The notes below the pieces were generated by a model that made no database searches, was not told the DNA's origin, and saw only the letters and a list, made by a program, of their open reading frames with translations. A stretch of DNA of 64,000 nt from Talinum fruticosum (taxonomy: Eukaryota; Streptophyta; Magnoliopsida; Caryophyllales; Talinaceae). The position numbers and the translations under genes were made by a program. Shown in pieces: positions 24,300-34,300 of this stretch; position 1 is the stretch's first letter; every line of letters begins with the position of its first letter. The stretch lies in assembly GCA_021018815.1 (NCBI GenBank), contig JAITYX010000153.1:291212-355211 (forward strand). The letters run 5' to 3'.

Positions 24300-24963
24300 G
24301 AAACTCTATCGGGGTATGATTGGATCACCGCTATATCTTACTTCAAGCGTACTGGATATAATGTTCAGTGTTTGCTTATGTGCACGATTTCAAGCTAATC
24401 CAAAAGAATCACATCTCACTCGCGGTGAAGAGAATATTCAGATATCTTGCAGGCACTCGTAATCTAGGACTATGGTACTCCAGAGACTCGTAACCGACTC
24501 GACCGGATACTCGACGCAGACTATGCAGGATACAAAGTTGATCGAAAGAGCACATCCGGAGCTTGCCAATTTCTGGGTCAATCCCTAATATCCTGGCACT
24601 CAAAGAAGCAAAACTCAGTAGCTTTATCAACTGCAGAAGCTGAATATATTGCCACTGGAGCTTGTTGCGCTCGCATTCTCTCGGATAAAACAACACTTGA
24701 AAGATCTTGGACTATCTCTCAACTCGGCTCCAATCAAGTGTGACAATCAAAGCGCAATTAGTATCACTAAGAATCCTGTCCAACGACTCAAAAACAAAGC
24801 ATATTGAAGTCGGTATCACTTCTTACGCGATCACTCGTAAAAGGGTGATATTACACTTGAGTTCATTCCTACTAATCTTCAATTAGCCGATATCTTTACT
24901 AAGCCACTTGGTGAAGATCAATTCTGTTTTATTCGGAATGAGCTTGGTATGTTAAATGCTTAG
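24300..24963 (+). pseudogene. Sire RNase H, degraded
   Basis: Copia RNase H blocks are readable in pieces: an ADYAG core near 24520; KSTSGACQFLGQSLISWHSK with KQNSVALSTAEAEYIATGAC near 24550-24665; and the terminal block ending LGEDQFCFIRNELGMLNA before the stop TAG at 24961. The run 24487-24518 contains TCGTAA, CCG and ACTCGAC where the reading frame calls for codons spelled with CTG. The domain would remove the RNA strand during reverse transcription. Confidence 0.9.
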
Positions 24964-25606
24964 TGTTGTGTTATGATTCTTGAATATTTCTGTGCCATGT
25001 GCTTTCATTGTTAATAACCATTAGTTCAGTTGATCATGTGATACTAGGCTAATAGTTATTTCGTGTTTCGAGTCACTCGAAATTTTTCTCGAGCCAAACT
25101 CGTACGTAAGAGAAATTTGGACATCAAATTTTCTCAAGCTATCTCTAAAACAATGGAGAGTTTCTGACTATAATTTCAAACCCTTTTTCTCTCTCTTTCT
25201 CGAGCGCCGCGATCGATCTTAACCGCAGATTTTAAACCATTGATATCTCAACCGTTGAAGAAGAACCGTCACACCGGCATTAATTATCGATGGACGGGCT
25301 GAGTCGAATGGAGTTACTTAACGGATAGTGAACGGGCGCGCGTACTCACTATAAATAACGACTATCCATCTTCATCTCGGTATTCTAAAACTCCTTCCCT
25401 CTCAAACGAAATTCTTCTCGCGAAAGTTTGCTACGTGAATAGTGTTCCCCGATCGTCCGCAGACGTCGAAGAAGCTCTCTCTCTCTCTCTTCTCGTAAGT
25501 TTTCGACCGCTCATCTCTCTTTCTTCTACCATTTTTTTTCGTTACCTTCTCTTCTACACCTCATTCTCTTTCTCTTTCGGAAAGCTTCATCTTTTCTTCT
25601 CTCACC
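24964..25606 (+). other. Sire region between pol and downstream ORF
   Basis: No coding domain was seen. It includes CT-rich leader-like sequence (25180-25205 and 25471-25600) immediately before the ATG at 25607. Confidence 0.6.
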
Positions 25607-27196
25607 ATGCCTAAAAGAGGAAACCATCCCGACTTTCAGGTTTCTTCATCCTCTAAGAAGCCTCGCACCAACAAGCCGTAAAGCTCAACCCCTTCTAAAC
25701 CCGTTGTCACCCAAAGATCTTGCGCTGGACGACAAGTTCTTCCCAACAACCAAATTCTCCTGGTTGTCAAATATCCAAACCACCGGAGTCTATCCTTTCT
25801 TGTGCTTCAGCGAGTTCATCTATCCCGAACTCGTTTCGAGTTTTATACTCATCTCACCTACTCCGAAAATGTTCTAACCTCTCGGGTTCGTAACATTACC
25901 GTTCAGTATCAACACCTCCCTCCTTCACCGTCTCGTTCAAAGTTTCTTCTCTCTTCTTGAACAGCAACCCTATCCTCTTCATCGAAGTCGCCGACGACTT
26001 CTTTGAAAAGTACGCTAAAGAATTCCCCGGGTCCGTAAAGAACTTTTCGTGACTCGCTTGAAGTCGAAGCCGGCTTCATGTTTCCCGCCGATGAGAACCT
26101 TCTTCTCACAAAGCATTCTTGCAAGGAGAACCCCAACTCCAAGCACCTCAAAGCCCTCTTCGATATCCTCGGAGGGATACGAAGTCGACCTCTTCCCCTC
26201 CATCATTGAGCGGATGGCCGCCGTGCCACCAACTCCAGAGCAAGAAGAACACCTCCCTTCCTTTCGGTGCTCTTCTCACCCTTGTCTTCAAACAATTCCA
26301 AGTTCCTCTTCCTCTCGACCCTAACGCGGTGTCCGAGGCGGCCATTGTGGTCGGCAAGAAGGAACTCCGTGGGTACGGATACCGAGAAACTAACCCCGGT
26401 GTCCGGGTTCACAACTCGTAGCCGAGGCCTCCTTCTCCACCTCGGACTCGAAATTAACCCTTCTCCCTCTTCCTTCTTCACCTGGTGGTGCCTCCACCTC
26501 CGGTGCTTCCAAAACTCTCTCTCGCCTTCTTGTCTCCTGTCTTCATGGACAAGATCACCTCTGTGTCTTCCGATTTCGTAGACATGCTCGGGGGTTTCAA
26601 GTTCTGTTCTTCAGTGGTCCGACCATCAACCAAAAGACTCGGTCGAGCCCCAAATCTGAGAGCAGCAGTCTCTCGTTCTTGAGATGAGAGAGCTGGTTAA
26701 GGAGCAGTAAGGAGCTGGCCGAGCTCCTCGTAGAGAGACGGTCCAAGGCGGCTCAAGACCCGGATGACTCGGACACATCCGAGGCGTCTTCGAGCCCAGC
26801 CCGACCTCCTCGGACAGCGAGGAAGCCGAGGAAGCAGAGGAAGAAGCTACAGATGCAGCGGAGGACGCCGAGGAACCCGCGGCCGAAGCAGGCCCTTCCG
26901 GGCAAAGGGAAGAAGAAGCCGTGGCAACCGCTCCCCAAGCTCAAATTGTCGTACTCAGCTTAGACAGTAGTCCGAGTGGGTCGAAGATCTCGCTCCTCCA
27001 GGTGAGTCGCCCGAGCAGCCCCTCCAGCCCCGAGGTCCCAAGGGAAGAACCCTCGATCCACTATCTCCGGGTCAGCCCTCGTAGCCGAGCCCCTGCGAAC
27101 TATTCCGGTTCTCCCTTCGCCGCGCTCAAGCACATCGTCAAGGTCTTATCAGCGCCGGCGCACCTCCGCCTCCACTCGAAATCCCCTCCTTCCTAG
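25607..27196 (+). pseudogene. Sire extra ORF downstream of pol, degraded
   Basis: The ATG at 25607 gives MPKRGNHPDFQVSSSSKKPR with a nuclear-signal-like basic stretch, then a stop at 25678. Following frames give DLALDDKFFPTTKFSWLSN, SEFIYPELVSSFYTHL and VLTSRVRNITVQF, a pattern seen in the plant-transposon protein domain that follows pol in Sire and Athila elements. The C-terminal half (26640-27196) is GC-rich and translates to Glu/Ala/Pro- or Arg-rich low complexity, depending on frame. The function of this ORF class is not settled, although an env-like role has been proposed from position. No signal peptide was seen at the start. Confidence 0.7.
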
Positions 27197-27621
27197 TTGG
27201 AGCCATGCACCGAGTCACAATTCCTCGGTGTCTCCAGAATTTCGCTTCAAAATTTTCTTTTGTCCGCACAACTTATGTGTATTACTTGTACTTTTCTCCA
27301 TTTGTTTTGCTTCTTGTCTTTTTTTTTGCTGAAAGGCAAGGGGGAGAAAATGTAGTCGAAACTGGTTGTCTTGTCTAGGGGAGTTCCTTCAGCCCTTGTA
27401 ATTTTTTTTTAATGAATTGATGCATTTCCTTATTCATTTCTCGAGTTCTTTCTTTTCCGAGTTAAATGAGTTAAAGCATACTTTAATTCGCTTTGATATA
27501 TCGTATATTACTCGATCCATACATTATGCCTTACTTTTTATCAAACTACTCAGAATCAATCTATTTTCTTCTAACAAAGTTTCGTTTAAGTATGGAATGC
27601 CTTTCATCAAAAAGGGGAGAT
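27197..27621 (+). promoter_or_regulatory. Sire 3' UTR with two polypurine tracts
   Basis: GGCAAGGGGGAGAAAA near 27335-27350 and AAAAAGGGGAGA at 27609-27620 are purine tracts. The second lies next to the 3' LTR start at 27622 and is the likely primer for plus-strand synthesis. Repeated PPTs are a recognised feature of Sireviruses. Confidence 0.8.
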
Positions 27622-29156
27622 TGAAGACTCGGACACTCGCTCTATATCTTTCTCGAGTCATGCAAAAGGAATCGGTATAACGATGTCATTCATATAGAGT
27701 TCTGATTCCAAGGCATTCTCTCGTGTCTTAGAAACTTACTTGAATTAAATAGTATCCTTTCTATGCGATTCGGCCTTCACATATCTCTTTAATCGCTTTT
27801 TAGTTAGCGACTCGTAAAAGTTGTTCTTTATTCCGAGTCCATTCTCACTCGTAATCCGACTTGTGGTTATTTACTCTATTGCTTGCATAGTCAGCATTCA
27901 TAGTTTATTTCATGCTTAGTCTATATCAAGTTCTTTCTCACTCGATATTTGCTATAGAACGTGTTTCTTTACTTAAGACTAAGTCATATGGAATTCCGAG
28001 TATCATGGATATTAGACTCGTAATATTCCATTTCTTTTCCGACTCGGATAATCAATTGCGTAATTTTTCAAAATTATTTTGTTATCTCGTGTCTAACCTT
28101 GGACCAAAGTATTTTATACTTTGAGAACCAAAGGAGTTTTACTTTTGTAGGTTATTCAATCGAGGATATCTTTTCAAACTACAAAAGTAGCCGGCTTCGT
28201 AACGTCAAATCACCAGCAGATATGGCTTTTCACCTTCCCCGCTTTAGTCTCGAAGATTGTGTCGAAGCCGTCCGCTTTCATATCCGGAAAACTGGAACGC
28301 CAAGCCTAACAAGTGGTTTTCACCTCATTTTTCAAGACACAACCGATGGTTTTGGGACTTCCAAGAGAGTTAAACCGTTGTCCAACGTTCATATTTCAAC
28401 GGATACTTTCCGAGTGACTCGAAAGCCTTTCTCAACGGTCACAGAGGACTCTCGGTCAGCAGATGAAAATAACGGCTACTCTGTCTGGTCTTATCTATAA
28501 GAAGAAGCCACTTCACAAGACTTGAAGGTTGCCGAACATATTGTCTATACACTTACTTGATCAAAGTTATTGTATTTACTCTCAATCTTCAACTTACAAC
28601 TCCTACTCTGTAATTCATTACTTTCCGAGTTGTAAGGTCTTGTACTTCGTTACAAACACTTCTTACATTCTTTGTAAGGTCCCTTGACTAAGCTGTAAAG
28701 GTTAACTCAGCTTAGTTGTCCCTAGCTGTAAGGGTTATCTCAGCTAGGAAGTACTAGATCGGATAAGGTAACTTCTGAGTCTAGGAAAATCTGTATAGAG
28801 TTGTCTAAGGGAGCAACTCGGGTTCTCGTCAAGTTCACGGTATTTTGTGGACTCAAAATAGTGGATTTGACTTCGTGTCCGGATTGACACGGGCCGTGGT
28901 TTTCTGCCTCAGGAGGGTTTCCACGTAAAATCTCTCGTGTTCTTTTCTCGAGTTCATTCTAGACTCGGACATGACCTTAGTGCTCTTGCTTCTTCCGATT
29001 CATTGCTTTTTGAGTCCAATCTTTTCGACTCTGTTATTAGACTCGGATTCTGTCTTTGCCTCTTTTCGCGCAAAAGTGTGTATTTTTAGAAAGAATTTTC
29101 TATCACCCTATTCACCCCCTCTAGGGTGACTCGGACTCTCCTTGAGCAAACCTTCA
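27622..29156 (+). repeat. Sire element 3' LTR
   Basis: Starts TGAAGACTCGGACAC and ends AAACCTTCA, 1535 bp. At several sites where the two LTRs differ, this copy agrees with the solo LTR at 5366-6937 (for example CTCGGACACTCGCTC at its start), so the 5' LTR looks the more altered. Confidence 0.96.
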
Positions 29157-31000
29157 AACTTTCTAGTCGTACGTATAAGGGGAAGAGGATGTTATGTCCT
29201 ATGGGCATAGCTAATAAGGAGATACATGCCTACCCCAATTATTGCATATAGTATCGAAAAGAACAGGTAGATAGACATGAATGTCCCAAATGTGGTGTAC
29301 CTTATTACAAAATGAAAAACATTGATGGAGAGAGTAGAGAGAGATCTCCTGCAAAAGTGTTATGGTACATACTGATATTATTAAGGCTTAAGCGTTTGTC
29401 AACACAAAAAAGCGAAAATACCGAAGGATTTTCCAACGGGTTTTCCGACGGGGATTTGCCAAATTTCGACGCGAATTTCGACGGAAATGCTCCGTTGAAT
29501 TTCGCTTGTCGGTGTAAAATTCTGATAGGCCCGTTGTCATTCCCGTCATAATTCCAAAAAACCGTCAAAATCCCGTCGGAATTCCTCGTTGGAATCCCGT
29601 CGAATGTTCGATGAGCTCTACCAGTTGGAAAATGTCTCGTTGCTATTTTTGTGTTTTTTTGTAGTGTGTTTTCAAGTGAAAATAATGCCAAGAACTTCAT
29701 GTGGCATGCCAATGGAAGAGTATGTGATGGCAAGCTACGTCACCCTTTCAATTCTCTTCAATGAAAGAAGATAAATTCTATGTTCCCTGAATTTGGCAAG
29801 GAGACAAGGAATCTATGTCTTGGTCTCTGCACGGATGGAATCAACCCGCATGGTGACCTTAGTAGAAAACAACACAATTTGCCGATTTTGTTGGTTATTC
29901 ACAACCTACAATCCTCATTTTGTGTGAAGCACAAGTACACTATGATGTCAATGCTGATTTTTGGCCTTAAATAGCCAACAAATGATATAGATGTGTATTT
30001 GACACCTCTTATTGAAGATCTACAGACTCTTATGTGATAAAGGTGTTTTGGTTTTTGATACATACCGTCAAAAGCAATTTAGGTTAGGAGTTAATATCTT
30101 CACAACAATGAATGACTTCCTTGCATACGAAAACTTGTCCGGCTATACCATCAAAGGTCATAAGGGATGCCCCATTTGTGGAGAAGGTACTTCCTCTTGC
30201 CAGCTTAAGCATGGGAAGAAGACAACCTATCTCGGACATCGAAAGTTTTTTCCTTTGTCTCATAATTATCGTAAGAAAAAGAAGGCATTTAATGGTCGAG
30301 CCGAGATGGATTATGCTCCAACCCTATTAACAGGTTGACAAATGTATGAACAAGTGAAGAATATTAATGTGGAATTCGACAAGCCATACAACGTCAATTA
30401 GAAAGGAGTACATGGAAAAAGGATCAATATTTTTTGATCTTCCATTTGGAAAGAGTTGTATGTAAGACATAATCTTGATGTGATGCATGTAGGAAAAAAA
30501 CATATGTGAAAGTCTCATTGGCACTCTATTGCACATACCGAGGAAGACCAAGGACGAGAGAAAACAAGACTCAACTTGCAGGGAATGGGAGTAGATGAAA
30601 AATTAGTACCATAACCAAAGGGGAAGAAAATATTTTTACCTCTGGCTTCCTACACACTCGAGCGAAGCATAAAAAAAAATTAAAAAAAAACCGCTTTTGT
30701 GAGACCTTAAAGAAATTCAAACTACCACAAGGATATTCTTTAAATATTAGTAGACTCATTTTGATGTCTAATTATAAATTGATTAAGTTAAAATCTTATT
30801 ATTATCATGCTTTAATACAACAATTGTTACCGTTGGCTATCCGATCGATGATGCCCAAACATGTGAGACATTCTATTACAAGACTTTGCTTCTTCTTCAA
30901 TTTCATTTGTAACACAGTCATTGATTTGGAGAAATTGAATAATCTTAAGAGTGACTTTATCGTTACATTATGCCAACTGGAGATGTACTTCCCCATTATT
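29157..31000 (+). pseudogene. CACTA TNP2 transposase, main part
   Basis: From the Sire TSD the TNP2 frame resumes, with HECPKCGVPYYKMKN (zinc-like Cys pair, ~29278-29325) and SPAKVLWY. It is interrupted by a 267-bp MITE (29400-29666), then continues with AKNFMWHANGRVCDG (another frame) and PEFGKETRNLCLGLCTDGIN (29783-29850), a block that contains an Asp conserved in this family. HKGCPICGEGTSSCQLKHGK follows near 30150-30210. After 30340 only scattered pieces remain. Several stops and shifts show it is inactive. The active enzyme would bind and cut CACTA element ends. Confidence 0.87.
29400..29666. mobile_element. 267-bp CACTA MITE in TNP2 pseudogene
   Basis: The right end reads TTTTTTTGTAGTG (reverse complement CACTACAAAAAAA, a standard CACTA terminus). 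The left end CAACACAAAAAAGCG is a diverged match. The 3-bp duplication TGT (29397-29399 and 29667-29669) fits the CACTA superfamily. Inside are repeated CCGACGG/CCGTCGG-type subterminal motifs. Removing it restores continuity of the TNP2 coding pieces on either side. Confidence 0.88.
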
Positions 31001-32150
31001 TTTTAATATCATGGTGCACGTACTGGTCCATTTAGTGAGAGAAGTGCACTTGTGTAGTCCTATTTTTATCGATGGATGTACCCGTTTGAACGATTTATGA
31101 AAATTCTCAATGGGTATGTCGAAATCAAGTATCGACCGAAAAGGGTGTATTATTGAAGCTTACATAGCTCAGGAGTATGTTGAGTTCTGCTTCTGAGTAC
31201 TACCCCAAAATAGAACTTATTAGCATTCTTAACCATCGGCATATGGGGAAGTTCAATGGAAAGGGGAAACTAGGGGCGAAAGTGTAAATAATCAGTCATG
31301 AAATGAGGGATAAAGTGCACCTTTATGTTCTTCAAAACAGTGATAAAGTGCAACCTTACGTTGAGAAGCACAAGCCTCTCATAAGGAAATAGTACCAAGG
31401 AAGAAACAAGACCTAGATACTAGCTCAACATAATCGCTCATCTATCAATTGATTTAAAGACTGAATCACTCTCCAATAGGGAATATCACGATAAGATGTC
31501 TCACACACTTTAATTAGCTTGGCTAGAAGGCCAGGGTTGGAAATCATTTCTTGTCATGAGTATGACATCAATGGATTCTCTTTCTATATAAAGATGCATG
31601 ACACTAAGAGCACCATACAAAATAGTAGGGTTACATTAGAGGCTCATACACTTTATGTTTCGAGCTCTAAGGATACACATCCCGTTGTAGCCAAAATGTC
31701 GTATTATGGAGTCATTGAGGATGTGCGGGAGCTAGACTATAGTGACTACTGAGGGTCCATTTTTCAATGCAAATAGGTAAAGAATAACAACGGTGTTCAA
31801 TCCAATGAGTTGGGATTCACGATGTTCAATTTTACAAGAAAAGTTATAAAGGAGATAAATTCATTATGGTATCCCAAGCAAGACAAGCATTCTACGTTGA
31901 CGACCCAACCAATGATAAATGATCTATTGTACTTCAAGGAAAGAGGCACATTGTCATTACGGATGGAGAAGATATGAGTGAGTTTATTGAAGAAACTTCA
32001 TCTCTCTCCCTTAAGACTTTATGTCAAAAGTGAGGATGCACATTTTGAAGAAGTGTATTTAAGATTTGATCATCAGGAGCTCATATATATTGAAGATCAA
32101 TCAAGAGGAAGGGTAAAAAGGATTGGTGATGGTGCTTAAATGATGACATT
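31001..32150 (+). pseudogene. CACTA TNP2 C-terminal region (DUF4218/DUF4216-like)
   Basis: The region 31010-31190 reads in pieces as HLVREVHLCS, MYPFERFMKILNGYVE and IIEAYIAQEYVEFC, a DUF4218-like pattern found after TNP2 catalytic domains. 31519-31752 gives an open 77-codon frame with YDINGFSFYIKMHDTKSTIQ, HPVVAKMSYYGVIEDVRELD and similar text, matching DUF4216. Pieces with SQARQAFYVDDPTNDK follow near 31880. The order agrees with a single decayed TNP2 gene running from 18243. Confidence 0.78.
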
Positions 32151-34300
32151 GTTGCATCATTGTTAAGAGCTACGTACGAGTGATTAATCAAAGAAAACAA
32201 AAAACTGAAACTTGCTGGTTGAATATTTATCTTCTTGAGTTGTCTGCTTCTTGACTAGGGTATAGAGACCCCTAACCTTTGTAACTAAATACAAATAACA
32301 TATTATAACTCAAGGAAAAAAATATATTACGGACCATTTTTTGGAAAAAAAATAGCCAGAAAATAAAAAATCTTGATGCAAGTAAGAATTCAATGTGTTA
32401 AATCCTGGAGTCAAATCTGCATATCGTTTCTCCTCATTAGATAAACTTCATAGCTTGATTTTGGACTTTTCCAGGGCATGATTGCTTCAAAATGAACTTC
32501 TACTAGTTTTTATGCAAGTGTCTTGCTTGGCAACTAAACTATTTGAAGCACGTCTAGGCTGAATTAAAAATCTACCGTTATTACTAAGTCGTTACTAAAG
32601 TTCCTCACATGAATCGTAGTAATAGGTGACACTATAAAGATACAACCTAAAATCATGCACGAGGCAATCATTGCCAAGGTGGAAGAGAAACTAACAACCC
32701 AGTTCATAGCATACTTCATCAAGATGGGCATCGCGACACCCAACTTGGGAGAGTTACCTAAGGGTTAACCCACAACCCATACATCGGCGAGCGGGAAAGT
32801 AAGCTCACCTGGCAATGAGTTCAAACCATTGGAAGAGGTATCATTCGCATTTTTTTCTTTGGACTAATTGGTATACTTGTTGAATAAATATTATATACTT
32901 GAAAGTTTAGTTTTGTCTTTGTACTAAGTTTAACATTGAAGGAATAGTTGTTGTGGAACTCTAAAATATGGTCGTTGAGTAAAGGTGTATATAATTTGGA
33001 TATGTGGTTGAGGTATGAATTGTTATGACATGTGATGTATGTTTTTTCAATAATTTGTATAATTTGTTAATGAACGGTGTTTATACTTTGGGTCATTGTG
33101 GAACTCGACGTGTGCCCGTTGAATGAGTGGATATTATGTATTTGTTTTTTGGATGAGGACCGTTATCCTAGGAAAATGTTAAGTTTTTTAGGGAAACTCT
33201 ATCTGTTTTTCTCCAAGATATAATAGTTTAAATTTTCTCTCAAGGATTGGCGGCTGTGGTAGTTGATGTTATTTGTTTTTTTATTTTAGATATGTGCTTA
33301 AGGTTTGAATTACGAAGACATGTGATGTATATTGGTAACTATTATGTTAATTCTTATGCAACCGATTGAGTGCATGATAGCTTCTCATCACCCAAATCTT
33401 GATCACATTGTGGCAAAAGATGTTGTTCAACTCTGCCAGCTAGGTGCCCTCGTTTATAGGGCTACGTTCTTGCAGGATCATGTGAAGGTGACAGTGAAAG
33501 AAGTTATGGAAGGGAAAGGTGATTGTTAGTTGACGGTCCTTTCAGCACATTTGCATACTATTGACAAAGTGATTAATAGTTTTGTTGCTTGACCTAAGAG
33601 TTTGGGCATCCTCGAGCATTCGACAATAGTTTTTGAATATATAAAACCATAATTTCAATTAATCTAATATTTACAAGTTATTAATATGACCTCTTTCAAC
33701 TAATTCATATATTATCTTCCTATTTGAATTAGGACCTCGGAAAAGCTGCTAGTTAGAAGAAGACCGCCAAGTCGGTTGACAGTCATAAGACGAAGCAATC
33801 GGCGTCCAATCATCCTCTAGAGAAAGTAAAAGAAATTGAAGTTCTTGAACCTGGTCACAATTCAGTTTCGGAGCGAACTAGGAGTCTCCTAAATTTGGTA
33901 AAACAGAGTAGTTCGGATCGCAACATGAAGACAAGTTTTGGGGTACGATAGTGGTTGTGAGAAGGGCTCAACCATCTTCCCGGAGGACATACTACAATTC
34001 ATAAAGATACAGGAGATCAACATGAACAAAATTATGCTCGACATTATGCAAGTCATTATATATAAGATCATTTACGTTAATTTTTATTTCTAACTACTTA
34101 TGTAAAATTAATATGTACTAGGTGGCTCCACGAGATGATGCGTACAATAAGCATCGAGTCCATCAAGTTTTGTTGCCCTGAAGCAATCTAAGAAGTAGGT
34201 CAATCGTTTGATGAGAGATCTAGATTCAATCCGACCTAATGGTGAGGACGAAAAAGACATGTTATTTGGTACCATTCATTATGAAGTAAGTTTACAAACC
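32151..34300 (+). pseudogene. Decayed CACTA-associated coding and non-coding sequence
   Basis: 32571-32640 has CGTAGTAATAGGTGAC and related strings also found in the CACTA-like remnants at 47361 and 63520. 32660-32770 reads EAIIAKVEEKLTTQFIAYFI and is followed by a stop. 33332-33600 includes an open 65-codon frame and NSFVA, resembling exons downstream of TNP2 in plant CACTA elements. 33735-34240 carries short coding-like pieces separated by AT-rich intron-like sequence. No complete domain is visible; assignment rests mainly on context. Confidence 0.45.

Larger units (their letters stand above)
18380..29156 (+). mobile_element. Complete Sire-type Ty1/copia retrotransposon
   Basis: This is a 10,777-bp element with two 1535-bp LTRs (18380-19914 and 27622-29156), both TG...CA, and a perfect 5-bp TSD AACTT (18375-18379 and 29157-29161). 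A PBS of initiator-Met type follows the 5' LTR. Copia order (gag, protease, integrase, RT, RNase H) is recognisable, followed by an extra ORF downstream of pol and by purine tracts including AAAAAGGGGAGA beside the 3' LTR. The extra ORF, long gag and this PPT form point to the Sirevirus lineage. Coding regions are full of stops and shifts, many at the string TCGTAA. The near-identical LTRs suggest a recent insertion, which sits oddly with the heavy coding damage. Confidence 0.95.

Noticed and set aside
26203..26970. Arg/Gly- and Pro-rich frames on both strands
   Set aside because: Shadows of the GC-rich tail of the Sire downstream ORF.
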